A stretch of DNA of 22,131 nt from Gammaproteobacteria bacterium (GTDB taxonomy: Bacteria > Pseudomonadota > Gammaproteobacteria > Steroidobacterales > Steroidobacteraceae), in contig PMNQ01000204.1 of NCBI GenBank assembly GCA_003162555.1, positions 405-22,535 on the forward strand. Reading direction: 5' to 3'. Shown piece by piece: positions 15,888 to 22,131 of this stretch (position 1 is its first letter; each line of letters starts with the position of its first letter). Position numbers and translations under genes: made by a program. The notes below the pieces were generated by a model. It saw only the letters and a list, made by a program, of their open reading frames with translations. It had not been told where the DNA came from and did not search any database.

Positions 15888-16704
15888 GCGCAAAGGCCAG
15901 GTAACCGCCCAATCCGAGCTGCTCATGCAGCACCAGTACGCCCAGAAGCGCGGCCACCGCCGGATTGATGTAGGTGATCACCGAGGCGCGCGCCGGCCCG
16001 GCATGGTTGACGAGATAGAACATCAGCAGCATCGCCACCGCGGTGCAGGCGAGCCCGAGGATTGCGATCGACGCCAGCGCGAGTGCCGAGGGCTGGTGTG
16101 TCGGGAACGTCATGAGCGCGGGGACCAGCAGCACGACGCTCGAAACCGCGAGGCTCGCGGCGATCGGCCCGAAGGAATCGAGCCCGCCCAGATGCGCTCG
16201 GATGATCAGCGGCCCAACCGCGTAGCAGATCGCGGCCAGCAGTATGCAGCCCGCGCCTGCCCAGCCAAACGGCCCGCTGATGCTGCCAAAGCCCAGCAGC
16301 GAGACCACGCCGAGGAACCCCAGCAACAGGCCGGCGAGCCGCCACGGCCCGAGCGGTTCGTGCAAGCCGAAGAAGCGCGAGATCACGCGCACGGTGAGCG
16401 GCACCGAGGCGATCAGGATGCCGGTCACCGAGGAGTCGATCCAGCGCTCGCCGACCGAGATCACCGTAAAAGGAATCACGAACTCGATCAGCCCGAAAGC
16501 GACGATGGGCAGTTTGTGCTCACCCAGTGCATGCAGCGCGCCACGACGCCACGCGATCGGCAGCATCACCAGCGCCGCGAGCGTGATGCGGCCCCAGGCC
16601 ACGACCCAGGGCGAGAGTTCCTGCACCGCGATCTTGATGAAGAAATACGGCACGCCCCAGATCACGCCGAGCGCGGCGAAAGCCATCCAGGCGCGCGCGC
16701 TCAT
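15844..16704 (-). CDS. EamA/DMT-family membrane transporter (second copy type)
   Basis: The protein has 286 residues, taken from the ATG whose complement is at 16702-16704. The upstream extension of the reading frame overlaps DUF3293 antisense and is Cys/Arg/Pro rich, so it is rejected, while a GAGG site precedes the chosen start. About ten hydrophobic segments and the two EamA halves are visible (FAALGVIWGVPYFFIKIAV at the start; ASVITYINPAVAALLGVLVL near the end). The second half carries the usual PxxA motif. It exports or imports a small metabolite; substrate unknown. It is not close in text to the transporter at 10830-11753, so the two are not a recent duplication. It follows the DUF3293 gene by 13 bases and ends inside the 3' end of the opposite FMN reductase. 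Confidence 0.87.
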   Translation of the reverse strand: MSARAWMAFAALGVIWGVPYFFIKIAVQELSPWVVAWGRITLAALVMLPIAWRRGALHALGEHKLPIVAFGLIEFVIPFTVISVGERWIDSSVTGILIASVPLTVRVISRFFGLHEPLGPWRLAGLLLGFLGVVSLLGFGSISGPFGWAGAGCILLAAICYAVGPLIIRAHLGGLDSFGPIAASLAVSSVVLLVPALMTFPTHQPSALALASIAILGLACTAVAMLLMFYLVNHAGPARASVITYINPAVAALLGVLVLHEQLGLGGYLAFALILAGSWLATRARN

Positions 16705-16717
16705 AGCAATGCCTCGT

Positions 16718-17170
16718 TCATCGCGATGGCTCCAGCCACACAAGGCGTGGCACGGCATCCGCCGCGGCGTGCAGGATGGCGTTCTGGCCGTAGTACCGGC
16801 CGTGCAGGCAAGCGGCGTCGAGCCCAAGGCCGGGCACGAACAGGCTCTCTTCCGCCTGCCACTCGTCGCGCGGGTCGCGACCGTATCCGGGCCAGCATTC
16901 AAGGCCCATTGCCGTCAGGCGCTGCCGCAATTCCTGGTTTGCGGTTGCATTCAGCGCGGCCGATTGCTGTGCGCTGCGCGGATTCCAGGCGGTCAGGAAA
17001 GCCGAGCAGCTCACGCCGCAGCGCTCGTGAATCGCCTGCAACGCGGGGCTCGCGATATCGACTCGCAACGTCAGCAACTCTCCACCGGGCTGTTGCACTT
17101 CGTAGTGCGTGCGGCGGTAGGCGGCATCGAGCGAGGTGTCCGATTCAATGTCCTGTTGCATGCTTCGCAT
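16718..17170 (-). CDS. DUF3293 domain protein
   Basis: The protein has 150 residues, and its length and text match the DUF3293 family: AFLTAWNPRS at 57-66, repeated Asn/Ala-Asn in the ALNATANQELRQRL helix, the GYGRDPRDEWQAEES segment and GRYYGQNAI at 124-132. The family is widespread in proteobacteria and its function is unknown; I do not assign one. The start is the ATG with complement at 17168-17170; a second Met three residues later (complement 17159-17161) is an equal candidate. It is divergent from glyoxalase II with only 21 bases between the start codons, so the two promoters must overlap or lie inside the neighbouring gene. It is followed by the EamA transporter, probably on the same transcript. 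Confidence 0.8.
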   Translation of the reverse strand: MRSMQQDIESDTSLDAAYRRTHYEVQQPGGELLTLRVDIASPALQAIHERCGVSCSAFLTAWNPRSAQQSAALNATANQELRQRLTAMGLECWPGYGRDPRDEWQAEESLFVPGLGLDAACLHGRYYGQNAILHAAADAVPRLVWLEPSR

Positions 17171-17191
17171 TATGACGTACGCTAGCTACCT

Positions 17192-17983
17192 ATGATCGTC
17201 GAACGCATCTGGGCAGCCAACGAGCTGCGCAATTTTCACTACGTAGTCGCCTGTGGCGAAACCGGAGACGCCCTCGTAGTAGATCCGCTCGACTGGCGTG
17301 CTTGTCTCGCGCGCGCGAACGAGCGCGGCTGGAAAATCACGCAGATCGTCAACACGCACGAACACAAGGATCACACCGCGGGCAACGCGGAGCTGGTCAA
17401 GGCCACCGGCGCCCGCGTGCTGGCGCATGCACGCGCGGCCAGCATGATCGGCGGCGTCGACCAGGGGCTTAACGCAGGCGATGTGATCCGCGTTGGACGG
17501 AGCGTGGAGCTCGAGTGCCTCGATACGCCCGGACACACGCTCGCGCACGTCTGCCTGCTGGCGCATGCGGAAGGACCGGCGCTGTTCTCGGGCGATACGC
17601 TGTTCAATGCCGGCGTCGGCAACTGTCGCGGCGGCGGCGACCCTGAACGGTTGTTCGAGACTTGCGCACAGCAGCTCGCGCGCCTGCCGACGAGCACGCG
17701 AATCTACCCGGGCCATGATTACCTGCTGAACAACCTGCGCTTCACGCGCCATGTCGAGGCCGGCAACGAGGCGGCCGCTGACTGGCTGGTGCGCTCGGAA
17801 AAAGTGCCGCCCGAAGAACAGGCGGTGCTGACGCTCGCGCAGGAATTAACGGTCAACAGTTTCTTCCGCTTGAGCGAACCGGGCCTGATCGATACGCTCC
17901 GCCAGCGCGTGCCCGCACTGGCGGCCAAGCCGACGCCGCGCGAGGTGTTCCTGGCGTTGCGCGAGCTGCGAAACAGCTGGTAA
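17192..17983 (+). CDS. gloB: Hydroxyacylglutathione hydrolase (glyoxalase II)
   Basis: The protein has 263 residues of the metallo-beta-lactamase fold. The two-metal site is complete: THEHKDH (H56, H58, D60, H61), H115 in TPGHTLAH, D135 in FSGDTLF, and H175 in YPGHDYLL. The C-terminal part (about 180-263) is the glyoxalase II helical domain that binds glutathione, with NPFFR-like VNSFFRLSEP and a terminal KPTPREVFLALRELRNSW. It hydrolyses S-lactoylglutathione to lactate and glutathione in methylglyoxal detoxification, in the cytoplasm. CRGGGDPERLF contains one more Gly than the CRGGDPERLF I would expect. It is divergent from the DUF3293 gene. Confidence 0.92.
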   Translation: MIVERIWAANELRNFHYVVACGETGDALVVDPLDWRACLARANERGWKITQIVNTHEHKDHTAGNAELVKATGARVLAHARAASMIGGVDQGLNAGDVIRVGRSVELECLDTPGHTLAHVCLLAHAEGPALFSGDTLFNAGVGNCRGGGDPERLFETCAQQLARLPTSTRIYPGHDYLLNNLRFTRHVEAGNEAAADWLVRSEKVPPEEQAVLTLAQELTVNSFFRLSEPGLIDTLRQRVPALAAKPTPREVFLALRELRNSW

Positions 17984-18098
17984 TCGGCGCGTTGCCGGCG
18001 TCTTTGGCCTCGCATTGGCCATCAGGTAGCCGCCCGGGGCGCTCGCCTCCGGGGTAGAATTTGCGGCCCCAAGGCCAGCCAAATCCGATCCAAATCCG
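17984..18098 (+). promoter_or_regulatory. Intergenic region upstream of uvrD
   Basis: These 115 bases are the longest gap in the window. TAGAAT at 18055-18060 is a fair -10 candidate for uvrD, without a recognisable -35. CCCGG (18033-18037) and CCGGG (18049-18053) could pair around an 11-base loop, too weak and lacking a T-tract to call a terminator for gloB. No LexA-type CTG-N10-CAG box is apparent. No Shine-Dalgarno site precedes the uvrD start; an 11-base tandem repeat occupies that place. Confidence 0.3.
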
Positions 18099-18100
18099 AT
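18079..18100 (+). repeat. Perfect 11-base tandem repeat spanning the uvrD start codon
   Basis: CCAAATCCGAT occurs at 18079-18089 and again at 18090-18100. The last two bases of the second copy are the A and T of the uvrD ATG. The repeat fills the place where a ribosome binding site would be expected. Confidence 0.9.
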
Positions 18101-21100
18101 GGATGTCTCCCCGATACTCAGCCCCCTGAACGACGCCCAGCGCGCCGCGGTCACCGCGCCGCTCGGGGCGACGCTGGTGCTGGCCGGAGCGGGCAGCGGC
18201 AAGACCCGGGTGCTGATCCATCGCATCGCCTGGCTGATCCAGGCCGAGGGCGCGACGCCGCACGGGATCCTCGCCGTCACCTTTACCAACAAGGCGGCGG
18301 CGGAAATGCGTGCGCGCGTCGAAGCGCTGCTCGGCACTTCCGGCGGCGCCATGTGGCTCGGCACTTTCCATGGCCTCGCGCATCGCCTGCTGCGCCTGCA
18401 CTGGCGCGACGCGGGTCTGCCGCAGAGCTTCCAGATCCTCGACAGCGAGGATCAGCTGCGGCTCATCAAGAAGGTCGTGAAGGCGCTCGAACTCGACGAC
18501 ACCCGCTTCGTGCCGCGCGAAGTGCAGTACTTCATCAACAAGCACAAGGACGAAGGCCGGCGCCCGGCGCAACTCAAGGACGGCGGCGATCCGACCGAGC
18601 GCACGCTGATCCGGTTGTACGTCGAATACGAACAGGTCTGCGCGCGGCAGGGTGCGGTCGATTTCGCGGAGCTGCTGCTGCGCGCGTTCGAACTGTGGCG
18701 CGACAATCCGGAATTGCTGCGCCATTACCGCGCGCGTTTCCAGCACGTGCTGGTCGATGAGTTCCAGGACACGAACTCGATCCAGTACGCGTGGATTCGG
18801 TTGCTGGTCGGCAGCACCGGCTTTCCGTTCGTTGTTGGAGACGACGATCAATGCCTTGCGGCAGGCACAGCGGTAACGATGGCCGACCGTTCGAGAAAAC
18901 CCATCGAAGCGGTTCTTCCGGGCGAGCGGGTACTGTCCAGTTACGGCGCGGGCGACCTCCGAGCGGCAACCGTGATGGAGCGATTCGCGCGCCACCGCAC
19001 CGGCAGGATGATTTGCCTGCACATGGCTTCCGGTGCCGTCATCAAGAGCACGCCCGACCATACGCATTTTGCTGGATATGTTCTGGGCGAGACACCGCAG
19101 ACTTACTTCCTGTACCTGATGCACAAGCAGGGAGTCGGATATCGCCTCGGAACGTCGCAGGTCTACACAGCGGGTCAGGCTCGACCTACAGTCGGCTTCA
19201 AGCAACGCGCGTTGCAGGAGCACGCGGACGCCGCGTGGATCATCAGCACGCACGCCAGTGAAAATGAAGCGCGACTGGACGAGATGCTGACCTCGCTGCG
19301 ATATGGAATACCCACGCTGCCGTTTGTAGCCCGCAAGGGCAAAGGCACCAATGGCTTGGTGCATGATCCGCGCTACATAGGCCGGATCTTCAGTTCTCTG
19401 AACACGACTGATGCGGCGCTGCGCTTGCTGGAAGATTCGGAACTGGACCCGGATCGCCCGCATCACACACCCCAGGCCCGCAATTCGAACCGCCGCAATA
19501 TCGTGATTACCCTGTGCGGCGATCGCCGCGGCGGCAATCCCATGCATCGGATCTCCGTCGTTGGTATCGACGCGTCTGACCGAAAGCTGCTGGAGGGAAT
19601 CGGCCTGAGCGTGCGGGTTGCCAAGAAGGCACACAAGAGCTGGCGATTCGAGACGGTGCGCAGCGACTTCGGTGAGCTGATGTTGATCGCCAGGCAGATA
19701 CGCGACGCGCTTGGCGGACGCTATGTGTTGCAGGGCCACCTGCTCGATCGCTCGCTACCGTTTATCGCCGCTGCTGCAATCCGACCGGGTATGGTTATGG
19801 CCACGGAACAGGCGTCATTCGACGTCGTCGAGCGCGTCAAGCACGAAGATTACGCCGCCGAAGTCTACGATCTCAATATCGAGCGCACGCACAATTTCGT
19901 CGCCAACGGTGTCATTACACACAATTCGATATACCGATGGCGAGGCGCACGCGTCGAGAACCTGCAGAAATTCCGCAGCGATTTTCCGCAGGCGCAGCTA
20001 TTCAAGCTGGAACAGAACTACCGCTCGAGCGCGGCGATCCTCGAGGCTGCGAATGCGCTGATCGCCAACAACTCCGCGCGCCTCGGCAAGGAGCTGTGGA
20101 CCAGCGGCGCGCGCGGCGAACCGGTGCGCGTCTACTGCGCCTACAACGAGCGCGACGAGGCGGAGTTTGTGCTCGGGCGCATTCAGCAGTGGATCGCCGG
20201 CGGCGGCCTGCGGCGCGAGTGCGCGATCCTGTATCGCTCGAACGCGCAGTCGCGCGTGTTTGAAGAGGCGCTGATCCAGGCGCGCATACCGTACCGTGTT
20301 TACGGCGGCTTGAGGTTCTTCGAGCGCGCCGAGATCAAGGACGCGCTCGCATATATCCGCCTCATCGCCAACCGCGATGACGATGCTTCGTTCGAGCGAG
20401 TCGTCAACCTGCCGGTGCGTGGCATCGGCGCGCGCACGCTCGACCTGTTGCGCGAGGCCGCGAAGGGCGCGGGGAGTTCGCTGTGGCGCGCCGCGGGCGC
20501 GCTGCTTGCACCATCGCCGGTAGATGGGGCCACTGGCGGGCGCGGCGCGGCGGCACTGCACGGATTCCTCGCGCTGATCGAGCGGCTGGGACGCGACATC
20601 GAAGGCATGCCGCTGCACGAGCAGGTCGATCACGTGATCAACAACAGCGGCCTGATCGAACATTTCCGCAAGGACAAGGCCGACCGCGGCGAAGCGCGCA
20701 TCGAGAACCTCGCCGAGCTCGTGAGCGCCGCGCGCGGCTACGAGCCCGAGGGTGAAGATCTGCCGCCGCTGCAGAGTTTCCTGGCGCACGCGGTGCTCGA
20801 GTCCGGCGAGACGCAGGGCAGCGAGTGGGACGACTGCGTGCAGATGATGACGCTGCACACGGCGAAGGGTCTCGAGTTCCCAGTGGTTTTCCTGGCTGGC
20901 ATGGAAGACGGGTTGTTCCCGCACCAGCGCTCGATCAACGAACTCGCCAGCCTCGAAGAGGAACGGCGGCTGTGCTACGTGGGCATCACGCGTGCCATGC
21001 GCCAGCTTTACCTCTCCTACGCCGAGCAGCGCCGGCTGCACGGCGTCGACAGCTACAACGTCGCCTCGCGTTTCATCCAGGAATTGCCGGCTGGGCTCCT

Positions 21101-21383
21101 CGAAGAGGTGCGGCCGCGCATCCAGCTCGCCCGTCACGGCCTGTCCGCGCCAGGCGTTGGACGCCGCGAGGGCGTTGGCGATGGCGCCGGCATGTTCCGC
21201 AATCCCATTGAGACCACACCGACCGGCATGCGGCTCGGCAGCCGGGTGCGTCATGGCAAATTCGGCGAGGGCGTGGTGCTGAATCTGGAAGGCCAGGGAC
21301 CGCACGCCCGCGTCCATGTTAATTTCGAACAGCAGGGCGCCAAATGGCTGATGCTGAGCGTCGCCCGGCTGGAGCCAGTGTGA
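18099..21383 (+). CDS. uvrD: DNA helicase II UvrD, interrupted in frame by an intein
   Basis: The precursor has 1094 residues; without the intein it is 736, normal for UvrD. The start MDVS followed by LNDAQRAAV (Q motif, 10-18) matches the enterobacterial protein. Superfamily 1 motifs are in order: GAGSGKT (30-36), TFTNKAAAEM (61-70), DEFQDTN (220-226), VVGDDDQ (245-251) and, after the intein, SIYRWRGA (610-617), LEQNYRSS (637-644), TLHTAKGLEF (918-927) and VGITRA (961-966). The last ~50 residues are the small Tudor-like C-terminal domain. UvrD unwinds DNA 3'-5' in nucleotide excision and mismatch repair. The intein splits motif III, which contacts ATP and DNA, so the precursor should lack helicase activity before splicing. 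trkA follows by 10 bases. PcrA or Rep could be confused with it, but the length and N-terminus favour UvrD. Confidence 0.95.
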   Translation: MDVSPILSPLNDAQRAAVTAPLGATLVLAGAGSGKTRVLIHRIAWLIQAEGATPHGILAVTFTNKAAAEMRARVEALLGTSGGAMWLGTFHGLAHRLLRLHWRDAGLPQSFQILDSEDQLRLIKKVVKALELDDTRFVPREVQYFINKHKDEGRRPAQLKDGGDPTERTLIRLYVEYEQVCARQGAVDFAELLLRAFELWRDNPELLRHYRARFQHVLVDEFQDTNSIQYAWIRLLVGSTGFPFVVGDDDQCLAAGTAVTMADRSRKPIEAVLPGERVLSSYGAGDLRAATVMERFARHRTGRMICLHMASGAVIKSTPDHTHFAGYVLGETPQTYFLYLMHKQGVGYRLGTSQVYTAGQARPTVGFKQRALQEHADAAWIISTHASENEARLDEMLTSLRYGIPTLPFVARKGKGTNGLVHDPRYIGRIFSSLNTTDAALRLLEDSELDPDRPHHTPQARNSNRRNIVITLCGDRRGGNPMHRISVVGIDASDRKLLEGIGLSVRVAKKAHKSWRFETVRSDFGELMLIARQIRDALGGRYVLQGHLLDRSLPFIAAAAIRPGMVMATEQASFDVVERVKHEDYAAEVYDLNIERTHNFVANGVITHNSIYRWRGARVENLQKFRSDFPQAQLFKLEQNYRSSAAILEAANALIANNSARLGKELWTSGARGEPVRVYCAYNERDEAEFVLGRIQQWIAGGGLRRECAILYRSNAQSRVFEEALIQARIPYRVYGGLRFFERAEIKDALAYIRLIANRDDDASFERVVNLPVRGIGARTLDLLREAAKGAGSSLWRAAGALLAPSPVDGATGGRGAAALHGFLALIERLGRDIEGMPLHEQVDHVINNSGLIEHFRKDKADRGEARIENLAELVSAARGYEPEGEDLPPLQSFLAHAVLESGETQGSEWDDCVQMMTLHTAKGLEFPVVFLAGMEDGLFPHQRSINELASLEEERRLCYVGITRAMRQLYLSYAEQRRLHGVDSYNVASRFIQELPAGLLEEVRPRIQLARHGLSAPGVGRREGVGDGAGMFRNPIETTPTGMRLGSRVRHGKFGEGVVLNLEGQGPHARVHVNFEQQGAKWLMLSVARLEPV
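18852..19925 (+). mobile_element. Intein in UvrD motif III (358 residues, splicing-competent by sequence)
   Basis: This is a protein-splicing element translated within uvrD, precursor residues 252-609. Block A is CLAAGTAVTM beginning with Cys252; PIEAVLPGERVLS follows. Block B is STPDHTHF (T318, H321). Blocks F and G are YDLNIERTHNFVANG (590-604, H598) then VITHN ending H608-N609. The first residue after it is Ser610, a valid +1 nucleophile, so this reads as a class 1 intein. Removal rejoins GDDDQ to SIYRWRGA, restoring helicase motif III. At 358 residues it is far larger than a mini-intein (~130-150), leaving ~220 residues (about 345-570) for an inserted domain. That region shows SLRYGIPTLPF, NIVITLCGDRRGG and SWRFET but no clear LAGLIDADG, HNH or GIY-YIG motif. 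From memory, inteins with similar central text occur in other bacterial UvrD/PcrA proteins; that needs a search. Confidence 0.95.
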
Positions 21384-21393
21384 TGGTGCAACG

Positions 21394-22131
21394 ATGAAGA
21401 TCCTGATTCTGGGCGCCGGCCAGGTGGGCCGCACCGCCGCGCAGAGCCTGGCGGGCGAACCCGCCAACGAAGTTACAGTGATTGACGTCAATGAACAGGT
21501 GCTGCGCGACCTGCAGGACCGGATCGACATCCGCGCCGTGGCCGGCAACGCCTCCTACCCCTCGGTGCTCGAATCCGCGGGCATCGCCGACACCGATATT
21601 CTGATCGCACTGACCAATAGCGACGAGGTCAACATCGTCGCCTGCCAGATCGCGCAGCTCCTGTACCGCACGCCGACCCGTATCGCGCGCATCCGCGCCG
21701 CCGAGTACACCTCGCGCCCGCAGCTGTTCGCCGAGGGCGGTCTCGCGGTCGATGTGTGGATCAGCCCCGAAGAACTGGTCACGGATTACATCGCGCACCT
21801 GCTCTCAAATCCCGGCGCGCTGCAGGTATTGGATTTCGCCGACGGCCGTGTGCAACTCGCCGGCGTGCGTGCACGCCCAGAGGGCCTGCTGGTTGGCAAA
21901 CCGTTGCGCACGTTGCGCGAGCACCTGCCCGAGACCGACATCCGCGTCGCGGCGATCTATCGCGATGGGCGCCTGCTGCCGACGGCCGGTGATACGGTGA
22001 TCGCCGAGGGCGATGAGATCTTCTTCGTGGCCGCGCGCGATGATGTCACCAAGATGCTGGCGGAACTGCGCAAGCGTCTGCCGAAGGTGCGCAAGCTGGT
22101 GATCGCCGGCGCCGGCAACATCGGCCTGCGG
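21394..22131 (+). CDS. trkA: Trk potassium uptake regulatory protein TrkA (N-terminal part)
   Basis: The first 246 residues are present and the gene runs off the window; complete TrkA has about 458. The N-terminus is a dinucleotide-binding domain with GAGQVG at 7-12 and the ribose-binding acid D31 in VTVIDVNE, followed by AGNASYPSVLESAGIADTDILIALTNSDEVN. Residues ~140-225 are the first TrkA-C ligand domain (LLVGKPLRTL to GDEIFFVAARDDV). A second nucleotide-binding domain begins at LVIAGAGNIGLR (235-246), showing the tandem two-module TrkA layout. TrkA is a cytoplasmic peripheral subunit that binds NAD(H) and gates the TrkH/TrkG potassium transporter. The start is ATG 21394; it lies 10 bases after uvrD and is linked to it by a 4-codon reading frame with exact stop/start overlaps. 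Confidence 0.93.
   Translation, partial: MKILILGAGQVGRTAAQSLAGEPANEVTVIDVNEQVLRDLQDRIDIRAVAGNASYPSVLESAGIADTDILIALTNSDEVNIVACQIAQLLYRTPTRIARIRAAEYTSRPQLFAEGGLAVDVWISPEELVTDYIAHLLSNPGALQVLDFADGRVQLAGVRARPEGLLVGKPLRTLREHLPETDIRVAAIYRDGRLLPTAGDTVIAEGDEIFFVAARDDVTKMLAELRKRLPKVRKLVIAGAGNIGLR

Noticed and set aside
10830..16704. The two EamA transporters as a duplicated pair
   Set aside because: Apart from the general EamA plan, their sequences share little, and their contexts differ; separate family members are more likely than a local duplication.
15844..16902. 352-residue version of the EamA transporter starting at 16902
   Set aside because: The first 66 residues are antisense to DUF3293 and rich in Cys, Arg and Pro, and the first membrane helix begins just after the Met at 16704.
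15781..17175. 464-residue open frame on the plus strand opposite the EamA transporter and DUF3293
   Set aside because: Charged low-complexity text without a recognisable domain; the opposite strand carries two clear families.
18032..18054. Hairpin CCCGG/CCGGG downstream of gloB as a terminator
   Set aside because: Only five pairs around an 11-base loop and no T-tract; not enough to call an intrinsic terminator.
17853..19739. 628-residue minus-strand frame opposite uvrD and half of its intein
   Set aside because: It is a compositional shadow, crossing the gloB end, the intergenic gap, the extein and the intein without any motif.
18852..19925. Insertion in uvrD as a pseudogene-making event or a group I/II intron
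   Set aside because: The frame stays open throughout, protein-splicing blocks A, B, F and G are all present with Ser+1, and the ends fall exactly where the helicase motif rejoins. An intron would not keep a Hint-domain coding frame.
19998..21548. 516-residue minus-strand frame opposite the second half of uvrD
   Set aside because: No motifs; it spans uvrD and the start of trkA, both well supported on the plus strand.

Overview
The window is a high-GC (roughly two-thirds G+C), gene-dense bacterial chromosome segment with no gene-free stretch above about 115 bases. Gene content and order point to a gammaproteobacterium: a UvrD that begins MDVS like the enterobacterial protein, a glyoxalase II, DUF3293 and DUF2909 proteins, and a SURF1/Sco-like/CtaA/CtaB run. 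A Xanthomonadales, Nevskiales or Steroidobacteraceae relative is plausible, but this is inference. I see no rRNA, tRNA, CRISPR array or insertion sequence.

Layout. (1) 1-5037, plus strand: the end of a putative esterase, a secreted diheme cytochrome c, a class III aminotransferase and a cytoplasmic molybdopterin oxidoreductase, all closely spaced and probably one transcript. (2) 5042-7652: a small cupin (minus) divergent from a secreted prolyl oligopeptidase (plus). (3) 7670-11967, minus strand: a tight four-gene run of DUF2909 membrane protein, EamA transporter, ArnT-like glycosyltransferase and a Tat-type secreted M20 amidohydrolase, with gaps or overlaps of 1-4 bases. (4) 12061-15887, plus strand: cytochrome oxidase assembly genes for SURF1, a Sco-like CxxxC protein, heme A synthase and heme O synthase, then an NAD(P)H-dependent FMN reductase. 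The oxidase subunits are not in the window. (5) 15844-17170, minus strand: a DUF3293 protein and a second EamA transporter, divergent from (6) glyoxalase II (plus). (7) 18099-22131, plus strand: uvrD, then the first part of trkA.

The main discovery is in uvrD. The helicase reading frame is interrupted by a complete, in-frame intein of 358 residues (18852-19925), placed exactly inside helicase motif III between Gln251 and Ser610. It has every splicing residue needed (Cys1, TPDH, the block F His, the terminal His-Asn and Ser+1), so the helicase should be active only after protein splicing. Its middle ~220 residues do not show a standard homing-endonuclease signature. Removing it leaves a 736-residue UvrD of normal length.

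Smaller points of interest: two tiny reading frames that bridge neighbouring genes by exact stop/start overlaps, an Ala/Gly linker built from an 18-base tandem repeat in the cytochrome c, an 11-base tandem repeat covering the uvrD start codon, a possibly leaderless DUF2909 transcript, and cytochrome oxidase assembly genes separated from the subunit genes.
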